This document shows positions 1 through 8,624 of a stretch of DNA of 64,000 bases, piece after piece. Source of the DNA: Bdellovibrionales bacterium GWA1_52_35 (GTDB lineage: Bacteria > Bdellovibrionota > UBA1018); NCBI GenBank assembly GCA_001769805.1, contig MEPO01000013.1:62001-126000 (forward strand), written 5' to 3'. Within the stretch, counting starts at the first letter, position 1. Each line of letters opens with the position of its first letter. The notes beneath the pieces are model-generated. The model did no database searches, was not told the origin of the DNA, and saw only the letters and a list, made by a program, of their open reading frames with translations. Position numbers and translations under genes: made by a program.

Positions 1-796
1 GACCGGCTTCCCGATCTCCCGGTTCACCTTCACTGGGATATTTTTCGGTTCTGAAGGTCGGATTCCTGACCCAAACCTGTCTATTTTGTGAAAACTCGGT
101 CAAACGAAAAGGTCCCGTGCCGACGGCATGATTCGAAAAATCCTTTCCGTAATACGCCACCGCCTCCGGTGCAACCACTCCGGTGAAGGGCATGGCCAGT
201 GAATAAAGAAACGACGCTGAGCGTTTAAGCAGTCTGATCTGGATCGTGTACCGGTCCAGAGCTTTCAGGCCGGCGATCTCTTTTGTATAATCCGTCACTT
301 CAGAATCTTTGGCGGCCTGATGCCACTCGCTGACACCTTCGACTCGGCCGTTCAGCAACCAGGCCCCGGTGGAATGGAGCTTGGGATCCACCAGACGCTT
401 CAGGGAATAAATAACATCGTCCGCTGTTAATTCCCGGCCTTTTCTCGAAGTCGCCTTGAAACATTTATCATCCTGAAATAGGACAGCTTTCTTCAGACGA
501 ATTGTATAAATACGGCCATCTTTGCTGATTTCTGGCATCGCCTCGGCAAGATTTGGAATTAGCGTATAAGGCCGCTTGAGATAATGATATTGGAAGAGGG
601 TTTCATAAACCCGGCTCGCCTCGTCTGCCACGTAGATATCATCGGAGTAAATCGGGTCCAGTCCCTTTACTTTTTCCGGGTGAGCCAGATGGAGCACCTG
701 CGCCGTCTCGGGGGCGGATTTCACACACCCCTGAATTGAAAAAGCAATGAGCAGTCCTATCACAGTCCGAGTGAGTGAAATACTTCCGCAAACCAT
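1..796 (-). CDS. Family 5 extracellular solute-binding lipoprotein, partial (C-terminus outside window)
   Basis: Reading the minus strand from an ATG at 796 gives an open frame of 265 codons running off the window's left edge. The start has a purine-rich AGGGAGATCGGG stretch about 10 bases upstream. Residues 1-18 form a lipoprotein signal ending in the lipobox IQGC. The mature part reads like oligopeptide/dipeptide ABC-transporter binding proteins (SBP_bac_5): LDPIYSDDIYVADEASRVYETLF, a LAEAMPEISKDG segment, a TADDVIYSLKRLVDP segment and GTGPFRL. Such proteins capture peptides in the periplasm for an inner-membrane permease. It starts 52 bases after the preceding lipoprotein gene on the same strand, so probably belongs to that operon. 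No permease or ATPase gene is visible, because the sequence ends. The family call is firm; the substrate is not. Confidence 0.85.
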   Translation of the reverse strand, partial: MVCGSISLTRTVIGLLIAFSIQGCVKSAPETAQVLHLAHPEKVKGLDPIYSDDIYVADEASRVYETLFQYHYLKRPYTLIPNLAEAMPEISKDGRIYTIRLKKAVLFQDDKCFKATSRKGRELTADDVIYSLKRLVDPKLHSTGAWLLNGRVEGVSEWHQAAKDSEVTDYTKEIAGLKALDRYTIQIRLLKRSASFLYSLAMPFTGVVAPEAVAYYGKDFSNHAVGTGPFRLTEFSQNRQVWVRNPTFRTEKYPSEGEPGDREAG

Positions 797-848
797 CAGT
801 CCCGATCTCCCTTTTTGACCAGCGCTTGATTACGCTACCCGGCCTCTT

Positions 849-1574
849 TCAACGTTTTTCCACAATCTCCCGATCACGCCAGCGAACCTTGACTTCTCCC
901 TGCGAAGATTTGGCTTCCCACTTTCGGGGACTGCGCGTTTCATGTTCGGGATCATCAAATTTGAAATCAACTGAAAGCGGAGCGACACCCTTCCGCTCCC
1001 AATGCAAAGCCTCCGGCCAAGGTCGGCCTTCGTAACGCCGGAACCGAAAAACAAAAAGCTCGGCTTCGCGCTCGAGCGAGGCCTGTGTCTCAAGCCGCAA
1101 CTCCCCGGCAGCGGTCAGTTCCGAAATCATTTCCAGCAAAGCCGCTTCCGAGGGACAGGGTACGCGTCCGAGAAACAGGCTTGCTGCCCAGGTCAGGGGA
1201 ATCCCCCCCCATGACAAACTTCCCTGCTGACGTCGCTGACCTTCCGCTTTTTCCTTGGGCAGATCGATGAAATATTTGTTCCCCTCGACCCGGATGACCG
1301 CCTCGACCCCTCCGACCAGATTGGTCACCTCCATCAGGACAGTGCCGCTCCGTTTGACCTCAAGTGTGGCAGGAAACTGGCCAGCGGCCTCTTTCGATTG
1401 GGCTTTTAGCCAGACAGAGCCCTTGAGTGATTCGACACGAGCCCCGGGAGCCGCTTTTCCGCAGGCTTCCTCGATAAGAATCCGGGGACTAAGCTCTTCC
1501 GTTTTCAGTGGCGCACGCGCGCACCCGGCAAAAGCAAAGGCGACAACCAGACAGGGAATCCAAGTGAACCGCAT
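849..1574 (-). CDS. LolB-like / DUF4292-like outer-membrane lipoprotein (tentative)
   Basis: 241-residue lipoprotein. The ATG at 1574 is preferred over an upstream TTG (1610) because it directly begins a clean lipoprotein signal, MRFTWIPCLVVAFAFAGC, with lipobox FAGC. The mature protein alternates beta strands rich in charged residues (SLKGSVWLKAQ, ATLEVKRSGTVLMEV, AVIRVEGNKYFIDLP, LSVDFKFDDPE, KWEAKSSQGEVKVRW), the general pattern of LolB/LolA-like half-barrels that hold lipid. I cannot confirm the family without a profile search. It lies 42 bases downstream of a large TPR lipoprotein and upstream of a solute-binding lipoprotein, all on the minus strand, so a shared envelope role is plausible. 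Confidence 0.7.
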   Translation of the reverse strand: MRFTWIPCLVVAFAFAGCARAPLKTEELSPRILIEEACGKAAPGARVESLKGSVWLKAQSKEAAGQFPATLEVKRSGTVLMEVTNLVGGVEAVIRVEGNKYFIDLPKEKAEGQRRQQGSLSWGGIPLTWAASLFLGRVPCPSEAALLEMISELTAAGELRLETQASLEREAELFVFRFRRYEGRPWPEALHWERKGVAPLSVDFKFDDPEHETRSPRKWEAKSSQGEVKVRWRDREIVEKR

Positions 1575-1616
1575 GCGGTCAGATTCACACAACGATGTAC
1601 CGTCAAGCAACCGGAA

Positions 1617-3587
1617 TCACTTGCCTGCAGGGACTTCCGTCGTTCTGCCAGCCGGCATTCGCGCCCGCTCCCCGAAGCCGGGTGTTCCCGGTGGCGAACC
1701 GGGGGTTCCTGCGGGACCCGTCTTACCAATTTGGCCACTCTGCCCCCCGCTCTGGCCAGCCTGGGCAAAATCACGCTGCAGATTCAGCAGCTTCGATTCA
1801 AGCTTTTGTTTGGCAGTTTCATCTTCTGCAAACTTGACAGCGTCACTGTAACGCGTAAACGCCTTCTCCCAAAGATTGCTGCGGATGTAAGCATCACCGA
1901 GATGTTCAAGAATTGTGGATTCCTGGGGACGAAGACGGGCAGCCTTTTCGAGTTCAACAATCGCCTCGGAGTTCCGCCCGCGCACAAACAGGTAATAGCC
2001 CCAGCTGTCCTGGATATAGCCGTTGTCGGGCTTTAAGGCCAAAGCGCGGCGAAGCAGTTTTTCCGCGTCGTTCAAGCGCACGCCCTGAGTAGTCCAGGTA
2101 TAACCGATGTAGTTCAACGCATCCACGTTCTCGGGGTTAACGGCAAGGATCGCCTCCATCTGCTCGATTCCCCGGTCTGGTTTTCCAGTCCGGTCGAAAA
2201 GGCTTCCCAGATAATAAAGAATTTTTTCATCTTCAGGGAAACGCTTTTTGCCGTCTTCGAGAACCGAAATTGCTTTCTGAAAATCCTTGGCTTCATCCTC
2301 CAGACTTGCAAGGAAGAGATAAAAACCAGAAATATTCGGCGCTTTGCTGATCGCCTTTTCCATATAAGCCTTGGCATCAGGCAGGGAGCCGCCCTCCTTC
2401 AAAAGATAGGCGACGTGCAGCGCTGCGTCTGAATACAGCTTTGATTGCACCTTGATCAGACTGAGCTCTGCAATCGCGAGATCGTAAAGTTTGAGCTCTT
2501 CGTAAATACTTCCGACATAGAAATGTATCTTGTCGGAGTCGGGGCTCTTTTGGAGAATGGCTTTAAATACAGTCAGGGCTTTTGCGTACTGCTTCAGCTC
2601 CATATAGATCAGCCCAAGCTTGACGCGTGCGTTCATGTCCTCTGGATCAGCAGCTTCGATGGCTTCAAGATACGGAATCGCCTGCTGGAATTTTTCCTGT
2701 TTGAGATAAATCGTTGCCAGCCGGTTGGCGGCCGAAAGGTCCTGTGAATCCTCATAGAGATCTTTGTAGATTTTCAAAGCCTCTTCGTTCTTACTCTCTC
2801 CTTCATAAAGAAACCCCAAAGCCAATGAAGCCTGACTGAATCCCGGCTTGAGAGCCATGGCTTTATTGTATGCAGCCACAGCCTCTTTCAGGTGGTCCTG
2901 GCTCTGCTCAAGGCGGCCCAGATAGTACCAGATCATCGCGGAATCCGGCACGCGCTTGAGAAACGTTCTCAGCCCCTGGACTGCTTCAGGGGTACGGCTT
3001 GCCTCTCCGAGACCCTGCGCGCGATAAATGGCAGCTTCTTCATTTTTTGGATCCTGAGTTAAAACGATTCCGTATTCACGAACCGCCTCATCCGTTTCCT
3101 TCATTGACGAATAAAGTCCAGCAAGCATGAGCCGTGCGTCAACGTACTTGGGATCGCGCTGCAATGCTTCTTTGCACGTAGCCATTGCATCCGACAGCAT
3201 TCCTTTCTTGATATATTCGGTAGCAAGGCGGGCATAGACCAGAGCGGAATTCGGATCGAACATCAGGGCGAGCTTGTATTCTTCAATCGCGCGATCCGGA
3301 CTACCCTCTGCCACATAGGCTTGGGCAAGGCTGAAATGATACTCAGCACTGGCTTCAGAATTCTTCTGCGCACGATCGGAATATTTTTTTGCCAACTCCA
3401 GCTCGGACTGCGTCGCGGTCACCAACGCTGCTCGTTCATTTTCCTGAAGAGCCGTACCCAATGGGATTTCCCGGCTGATCGGCTGTGAGGAACAGGCGAG
3501 CATGCCTGTACTCAGCAAGAGCAACATTTGCGACGCCACTGCCGCTGCTCTTGGGTTTTTGGGTCGCCTGAACAGAAAATCTCGCAT
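1617..3587 (-). CDS. TPR-repeat lipoprotein
   Basis: 656 residues. The ATG at 3587 follows a strong ribosome site (AGAGGGGG, 9 bases upstream). An N-terminal signal with basic residues and a hydrophobic stretch ends at LAC (MLLLLSTGMLAC), so it is probably a lipoprotein. From about residue 60 to 600 it is almost wholly tetratricopeptide repeats, with the 34-residue spacing and typical A/G-Y-P pattern (for example AEYHFSLAQAYVAEGSPDRAIEEY and ALVYARLATEYIKKGMLSDAM). The last 35 residues are a Gly/Pro/Gln-rich low-complexity tail (QSGGQSGQIGKTGPAGTPGSPPGTPGF). TPR lipoproteins of this length usually scaffold envelope complexes; the partner is unknown. First gene of a three-gene minus-strand lipoprotein operon. 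Confidence 0.88.
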   Translation of the reverse strand: MRDFLFRRPKNPRAAAVASQMLLLLSTGMLACSSQPISREIPLGTALQENERAALVTATQSELELAKKYSDRAQKNSEASAEYHFSLAQAYVAEGSPDRAIEEYKLALMFDPNSALVYARLATEYIKKGMLSDAMATCKEALQRDPKYVDARLMLAGLYSSMKETDEAVREYGIVLTQDPKNEEAAIYRAQGLGEASRTPEAVQGLRTFLKRVPDSAMIWYYLGRLEQSQDHLKEAVAAYNKAMALKPGFSQASLALGFLYEGESKNEEALKIYKDLYEDSQDLSAANRLATIYLKQEKFQQAIPYLEAIEAADPEDMNARVKLGLIYMELKQYAKALTVFKAILQKSPDSDKIHFYVGSIYEELKLYDLAIAELSLIKVQSKLYSDAALHVAYLLKEGGSLPDAKAYMEKAISKAPNISGFYLFLASLEDEAKDFQKAISVLEDGKKRFPEDEKILYYLGSLFDRTGKPDRGIEQMEAILAVNPENVDALNYIGYTWTTQGVRLNDAEKLLRRALALKPDNGYIQDSWGYYLFVRGRNSEAIVELEKAARLRPQESTILEHLGDAYIRSNLWEKAFTRYSDAVKFAEDETAKQKLESKLLNLQRDFAQAGQSGGQSGQIGKTGPAGTPGSPPGTPGFGERARMPAGRTTEVPAGK

Positions 3588-3936
3588 GGGAAGAACCCCC
3601 TCTTGTTACGCTTCGTCGTTAAAGTGATTTTCCTTGAGAATTTAGAAGGAACATCTCGCGAAAAAGTCGGCGGCAACGTCAGGCGACTGATTGGAACGCC
3701 ACGTGCAATGCCCCGAGACCTGCGCAGAACGGACCTCTTGCGTTAAAGCAAGAAGTTTGTTATTGCACTGCGTAAAGCTAAATATTGATCCGTAAATGCC
3801 GCTTTTTTAGGGCTATTGACAGAAACGCTGCGGGTTGTTATTTGGCTAGTTAACAGGTCATGACACATTGTGGCGCAGTAGCCATGTGCGGCATGCCAAC
3901 AGGGGATCCTACGGGAGACATTAATCAGGGGGAATC
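3588..3936. other. Divergent intergenic region
   Basis: A 349-base gap between the minus-strand TPR gene and the plus-strand PhaR-like gene. It must carry promoters for both directions. I see one good plus-strand sigma70-type promoter (3816-3844) and the two ribosome sites at its ends. Short open frames here look like non-coding shadows. No convincing hairpin or RNA is visible. Confidence 0.6.
3816..3844 (+). promoter_or_regulatory. Sigma70-type promoter for the PhaR-like gene
   Basis: A perfect -35 box TTGACA (3816-3821), a 17-base spacer and a weak -10 TATTTG (3839-3844). Transcription would start about 85 bases before the ATG at 3937. The -35 is exact but the -10 matches only in part. Confidence 0.45.
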
Positions 3937-4287
3937 ATGAAAGAGGTCAAAATCATTAAACGCTATCAGAACCGCAAGCTCTACGACACTCACGAGTCTA
4001 GCTACGTGACACTGGACGAGATTGCGAAAATGATCAAAGGCGGAGAGGACCTACGCGTTATCGATAATAAGACAAAAAACGATATTACCGCGGCGACTCT
4101 CACTCAGCTTCTTTATGAAAGTGAGCGCAAGGCAAAAACTCAGCCCTCCGTTGACCTTCTAAAAGAAATCATCCGTCACGGAGATGGCTCGTTCTCTGGC
4201 TATATTCAAGCCAAAATCAGCACAGAAATTGCGGCGTTCGACCAAGACGTCAACACCAACGCGAATCGTCCTGTTCTCAATCAGTAA
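3937..4287 (+). CDS. PhaR-type polyhydroxyalkanoate synthesis regulator (PHB accumulation N-terminal domain)
   Basis: 116 residues with ribosome site AGGGGGA 6 bases before the ATG. Residues 5-63 carry the PHB/PHA accumulation regulator DNA-binding domain, recognised by IKRYQNRKLYDT, SSYVTLDEIAKMI and a D-x-K-T-x-x-D-I-T segment. In PHA-producing bacteria PhaR represses phasin and synthesis genes and also binds PHA granules. Here the C-terminal part is short (about 45 residues) compared with classic PhaR (about 180). No phasin or PHA synthase lies nearby, so in this organism it may be a general regulator. It appears to be monocistronic. Confidence 0.88.
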   Translation: MKEVKIIKRYQNRKLYDTHESSYVTLDEIAKMIKGGEDLRVIDNKTKNDITAATLTQLLYESERKAKTQPSVDLLKEIIRHGDGSFSGYIQAKISTEIAAFDQDVNTNANRPVLNQ

Positions 4288-4444
4288 GCTCCAGATCATC
4301 TCTGGAACTCCTGGTTAAAAGCGATAGACGACAAGATTAGTCGGGCTTTTTCGTACTGAGCTATCCACAAGGGTTTGCGCACTACGGAAAAGCCCGTTAG
4401 TCTATTAAAGAGATCTGTTAAATTGCGAGACATGGAGGTCGAGC

Positions 4445-5131
4445 ATGAATCACTGTCCAAAGTTACTTCTACATTTCCTTTCTATTTTTTTCATCACGCT
4501 CACATTCCAAAGCGCCGGAATTGCTGGCACAAGCTGGCTTCAACAGCCTTCCTGGGCAGCTGGGTCGCCCAGTGACTCTGCGCAGGAACGGCGCAGAACT
4601 CTTTCAACCGATACACGGACTAACATTTCTCCTTTTGCTCCCGCTTCCAATAATTTAGCCATCGATGTCGGCCAGGTTTTTCTCATGGGAGACCTGGGGC
4701 AGTACTCCGACAGCATCGGCTCACAAATACATTACACCTATGGCGTCAGTGATCTTTTCGGATTTGATTCGAGCCTGGGTTATTCTGAACATTCCGATGG
4801 TAAATTTTCGATGCTTTCGCTGCTCACGGGTCTTCGGATGAATCTAAGCTGGTACGATAAAGTGGTTCCCTACCTGGTATTCGGAATGGGATTTTATCGC
4901 CCGAGCTATCAGCAATCCACCGATGGAATCCTGAGCTCCGTTTCGCCAGTTCTGTTTGGGGTCCATGCAGGCCCCGGCGTGGACCTGGAACTCACCAAGA
5001 GCCTGTTTTTCGGCGCTTCGCTTACTTTCCATGATGCGTTTGGCAGCACGCGAACCTCTGCAAACGGCAAGCAGCTGGAAGTGGGCGGAACTTTCAGTTC
5101 GTTTCTCATCCATGCAGGTGTGACTTTTTAA
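4445..5131 (+). CDS. Small outer-membrane beta-barrel protein
   Basis: 228 residues, ATG preceded by the strong site GGAGGT. Residues 1-28 are a signal peptide (hydrophobic LLLHFLSIFFITLTF). From about residue 75 it alternates short amphipathic strands with turns (YGVSDLFGFDSSLGYSE, VPYLVFGMGFYRPSY, VDLELTKSLFFGASLTFHDAF) and ends in VTF, a terminal aromatic residue typical of BAM-inserted barrels. Length suits an 8-strand barrel of the OmpA/OmpW type. No enzymatic motif is seen. The gene converges on the MORN lipoprotein gene with only 14 bases between their stop codons. Confidence 0.8.
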   Translation: MNHCPKLLLHFLSIFFITLTFQSAGIAGTSWLQQPSWAAGSPSDSAQERRRTLSTDTRTNISPFAPASNNLAIDVGQVFLMGDLGQYSDSIGSQIHYTYGVSDLFGFDSSLGYSEHSDGKFSMLSLLTGLRMNLSWYDKVVPYLVFGMGFYRPSYQQSTDGILSSVSPVLFGVHAGPGVDLELTKSLFFGASLTFHDAFGSTRTSANGKQLEVGGTFSSFLIHAGVTF

Positions 5132-5145
5132 TAAGCGAAAAATTC

Positions 5146-5517
5146 TCAACGTGGTGGGTTGACCGGGCTGCCGTTTTCAAAATATTTTTCGGAAATCTTT
5201 TTTCCACGCTCGTCCCATTCAGTCCACTTGCCGTGCTTTGCACCCATTTTGTACTCGCCTTCCCCGGCCCTCTGCCCGTTGGGATGCCATTCAACAAAGT
5301 CTCCATCATTGACGAATTTTCCGTTGCGATCACGGACTTGAAGGCACTGTTTAGTTCCTCGGATCGTTTTTTCGCGGGAAGGTTCCCCGCCTTCCGAACA
5401 AGGACGATGAGCCTTGGCAGCACATCCTGCCAGCGTGCCAATAAAAAAAATGAAGAGCGAAACCGCTAAGATCCGCTGCATATGAACAACTGGCGTTTTC
5501 AACCTGAGCTCTAACAT
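5146..5517 (-). CDS. MORN-repeat lipoprotein (YwqK-like)
   Basis: 123 residues. The ATG at 5517 is chosen because an excellent ribosome site, AGGAGA, lies 6 bases upstream; the internal ATG at 5481 has none. The signal therefore has a long n-region, then AVSLFIFFIGTLAGC with lipobox LAGC. The mature part has MORN-like repeats: DGDFVEWHPNGQRAGEGEYKMG, then KHGKWTEWDERGKKISEKYFENG. Such repeats are found in YwqK-family proteins, where function is usually unknown. It appears monocistronic. Confidence 0.78.
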   Translation of the reverse strand: MLELRLKTPVVHMQRILAVSLFIFFIGTLAGCAAKAHRPCSEGGEPSREKTIRGTKQCLQVRDRNGKFVNDGDFVEWHPNGQRAGEGEYKMGAKHGKWTEWDERGKKISEKYFENGSPVNPPR

Positions 5518-5612
5518 GCGTTCTCCTGTTTAACTCAGAATGGGCCATCTAGAAGGCGCGCGCCAAGTTTTTTTTATAGCCGCTGACCTGCACCAGCGAT
5601 ATACGGTTGAAT

Positions 5613-6941
5613 ATGGAAACAAAAACCACTGAAAGACCGAATCTGACTTATTGGCAAATCATAAATATGAGTATCGGATTCTTCGGGATCCAGCATGGTT
5701 TTGAAATTCAGTTTGCGCGTATGAGTTCCATTTATGAAAAACTCGGCGCAAAACCCGATGAAATCCCGCTTTTATGGCTGGCAGCGCCTGCGACCGGTCT
5801 TTTGCTCCAGCCGATTATCGGCTATCTCAGTGATAAAACCTGGATACCCAGCTTGAAAGCCCGCCGCCGGCCTTACTTCTTCGTTGGCGCCGTGCTCGGA
5901 ACCGCCGCCCTCTTCCTAATGCCGGATTCCTCGTCACTATGGATGGCCGCCGGCCTCCTCTGGGTTCTGGATGCCTCGTTGAACATCACAATGGAGCCTT
6001 TCCGGGCTTTTGTCGCGGATAAGCAGAACACGCAGCAGCGGCCGACCGGTTATGCCTTCCAGAGTTTGATGATCGGGCTCGGCACCATTCTCGGTAATTA
6101 CATTGCATCGATCAATTTGATTGAATTTTTCCCATCCCTTGCCGCCAGCGGAAAAACCGCGATGCATTATTCGTTTTACCTTTGCGCGATCATCTTTTTC
6201 TTTTCAGTACTCTACACCGTACTGACCACGCCCGAATATCCGCCCAATAATCTGGAAGAACTCCAGGCACAGAAGAACAAAGGATTATGGGCTGCACTCA
6301 AGCAGTGGGCCGTCGAAACAAAGTCCTGCTATTTCCAGATGCCTCCGATCATGAAAAGACTGGCCGTCATCCAGTTCTTCACCTGGATGGGGCTGTTCTG
6401 CATGTGGATGTATTATTCAGTCGCGGTTCCGCACGATGTCTTTGGTGCGACCGATCCCAACTCAGAGCTTTATGAAACGGGAGTCAGATTTGCCGCACAT
6501 ACGACGATGATCAGGGGAATTTCAACGCCTATTTTTGCGCTCTGCATTCCGTTGATTGCAAAACAGTTTGGTCGAGCCCACACACATGCTTTTGCTTTGC
6601 TCGTCTGTGGACTTGGTCTTCTTTCGATTCCATTCATTCATGAGCCGGGAATGCTTTACCTGCCGATGATTGCTGCCGGTATCGGCTGGGCCTCCATTGT
6701 CTCCATGCCGTATGTCATCCTGGTTGAGCACCTTCCCCCGAACCAATACGGAATTTTCATGGGTATCTTCAACATGTTCATCGTGATTCCCGAAATCCTG
6801 GTCTCTGTAGGACTGGGGCCTCTCATCATGAAACTCGTGAATAACAGCAGGGCAAGTGGCGTTGCTTTCGGTGGTGCTCTGATTGTTATTGCAGCGCTTT
6901 TGACCCTATCGTTAAGAAAATTTGAAGCAAAACAGACCTAG
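5613..6941 (+). CDS. MFS sugar transporter, SLC45/maltose-type
   Basis: About 442 residues with 12 hydrophobic segments. The ATG at 5613 is preferred; an in-frame TTG lies 6 bases upstream and neither has a clear ribosome site. The N-terminal GFFGIQHGFEIQFARMSSIYEKLGA, the loop after TM2 (PIIGYLSDKTW, then KARRRPYFFVGA) and the D-x-x-x-N-I-T-M-E-P-F-R motif match the glycoside/sucrose/maltose branch of the major facilitator superfamily (SLC45-like). It directly precedes two exported amylases and glgE-mak-malQ, so it probably imports maltose or maltodextrin into the cytoplasm. Substrate is inferred from the neighbourhood. Confidence 0.85.
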   Translation: METKTTERPNLTYWQIINMSIGFFGIQHGFEIQFARMSSIYEKLGAKPDEIPLLWLAAPATGLLLQPIIGYLSDKTWIPSLKARRRPYFFVGAVLGTAALFLMPDSSSLWMAAGLLWVLDASLNITMEPFRAFVADKQNTQQRPTGYAFQSLMIGLGTILGNYIASINLIEFFPSLAASGKTAMHYSFYLCAIIFFFSVLYTVLTTPEYPPNNLEELQAQKNKGLWAALKQWAVETKSCYFQMPPIMKRLAVIQFFTWMGLFCMWMYYSVAVPHDVFGATDPNSELYETGVRFAAHTTMIRGISTPIFALCIPLIAKQFGRAHTHAFALLVCGLGLLSIPFIHEPGMLYLPMIAAGIGWASIVSMPYVILVEHLPPNQYGIFMGIFNMFIVIPEILVSVGLGPLIMKLVNNSRASGVAFGGALIVIAALLTLSLRKFEAKQT

Positions 6942-7082
6942 CCCCTGTGCAGAACGCAACCCGGTGAAAGCATGGCGCAATAAATAGGGCTGAAAGCTAT
7001 AATTTACCGATTCTTTTCGGGATTTGTAGTTGCGAATTACTTGAAATGTGGCTATTTTCCCCTAGCTGAGAGGGGATGACTT

Positions 7083-8591
7083 ATGAGGACTCACAGGTTT
7101 CTCTTGATGTTCCTTTCTTGCGTTTGGTTAACAAACGCAAGTGTGTCCTCCTATTCTGAAGCAGCAACTCACCGAATCAGAAGCCCAAGACCCGATCGCA
7201 CTGTGTTTGTTCATCTTTTCGAATGGCAGTGGAAAGATGTCGCGCGCGAATGTGAAACTTTTCTCGGACCAAAAGGTTACGCCGCTGTACAGGTTTCTCC
7301 TCCCAACGAACACGCTGTTCTTCCAAAATACCCATGGTTCCAGCGCTATCAACCTGTGAGTTTTCAACTCATCAGTCGCAGTGGAAATCGCGCGGAGTTC
7401 ATCGACATGGTCCAGCGCTGCAAAGCGGTCGGTGTAGATATTTACGTGGACGCTGTTTTGAATCACATGAGCTGGGTCAATCGTTCCGGTCAAACCAAAT
7501 TCGGAAGTGCCGGGACACCTTACGAAGAATACAGTTACGGCAACATATTCCGCCCAAGCGACTTTCACCGCTGCGGGCGAAACGGTGATGACTCAGTACA
7601 AAATTACCAGGACCGCTGGGAAGTTCAAAATTGCAATATCAGCACTTGTGCGGATCTTAAAACCGAATCCGAACATGTCCGCGGTATTCTCGCCTCTTAT
7701 CTGGATGACCTCACAAAAATCGGCGTTGCCGGCTTTAGAATTGACGCCTCCAAACATATCTCCTCGTATGATCTGCAGGCGATCTTCGGGAAGACGAACA
7801 GAAATTTCTACGCCTATCAGGAAGTCATCGATTTCGGCACGGAGCCCATTCGCTCTGAAGAGTATTTCCAGACGGGCGATGTTTCCGAATTCCGCTACGC
7901 CCGCAACATTGCCCATGTCTTCAATGGTGGCAAGCTGGCTTGGCTCCAGAATTTTGGTTCAAACTGGGGCTTTATCCCTGGCTACAAAGCTGTCGTGTTT
8001 CTGGATAATCACGACAATCAGCGCGGTCATGGCGGAGGTGGCGACGTCCTCACCCACAAAGACGGCCAACGCTATGCCTTGGCTTCTGTTTTCATGCTGG
8101 CCTGGCCCTACGGTTATCCGCAGGTCATGTCAAGCTACCGCTTCTCCGATCCAAGTGCCGGGCCTCCCGCTTTTTCCGATGGCCGCACCAAACCTGTATT
8201 CATGAATGGCGCATCAACCTGCGGTGGCCAGGACTGGCTTTGCGAGCACCGCTGGACAGCCATCGCAAATATGGTTGCCTTCAGGAATTACACCCAGATC
8301 GCCGGTGATAATATTTCCAAATGGTGGACGAACGACAACAATGCCATAGCTTTCGCTCGTGGCAACCGTGGTTTTGTCGTCATCAATAACGAGAATCACA
8401 ACCTGAATCGCTGGTTTGACACAGGACTCCCTGCTGGCGAATACTGCGATGTGATTTCTGGGCAGCCTGTAAAAAGATCCAATCGCTGCTCCGGACCTGT
8501 GATCAAAGTCAATGAACGCGGCTGGGCGGAGATCCGGGTGACACCTTTTAGCGCGATCGCTATTCACGGCGGCGCACGTATTATCTTTTAA
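7083..8591 (+). CDS. Secreted alpha-amylase, GH13 chloride-dependent animal-type
   Basis: 502 residues with a signal peptide (about 1-28) and strong ribosome site GAGAGGGG. It hydrolyses internal alpha-1,4 bonds of starch or glycogen outside the cytoplasm. GH13 motifs are complete: VDAVLNH (about 122-128), nucleophile D221 in GFRIDASKH, acid/base E247 in YQEVID, and D311 in FLDNHDNQRGHG. The last string is the signature of animal-type amylases. All three chloride ligands of that group have counterparts: R219, N309 and R353 (SSYRF). The C-terminal about 100 residues form the usual beta domain C. A possible TCCCC/GGGGA hairpin (7058-7076) covers the ribosome site. The next amylase gene follows after 33 bases. 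Confidence 0.92.
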   Translation: MRTHRFLLMFLSCVWLTNASVSSYSEAATHRIRSPRPDRTVFVHLFEWQWKDVARECETFLGPKGYAAVQVSPPNEHAVLPKYPWFQRYQPVSFQLISRSGNRAEFIDMVQRCKAVGVDIYVDAVLNHMSWVNRSGQTKFGSAGTPYEEYSYGNIFRPSDFHRCGRNGDDSVQNYQDRWEVQNCNISTCADLKTESEHVRGILASYLDDLTKIGVAGFRIDASKHISSYDLQAIFGKTNRNFYAYQEVIDFGTEPIRSEEYFQTGDVSEFRYARNIAHVFNGGKLAWLQNFGSNWGFIPGYKAVVFLDNHDNQRGHGGGGDVLTHKDGQRYALASVFMLAWPYGYPQVMSSYRFSDPSAGPPAFSDGRTKPVFMNGASTCGGQDWLCEHRWTAIANMVAFRNYTQIAGDNISKWWTNDNNAIAFARGNRGFVVINNENHNLNRWFDTGLPAGEYCDVISGQPVKRSNRCSGPVIKVNERGWAEIRVTPFSAIAIHGGARIIF

Positions 8592-8624
8592 AAGACGGGA
8601 CTGACATTGAATCGTGGAGCAAAG

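Noticed and set aside
5552..5575. GGCGCGCGCC followed by eight T as a terminator
   Set aside because: The palindrome leaves only a 3-base stem with a usable loop, and no plus-strand gene ends directly upstream, so it is not called.
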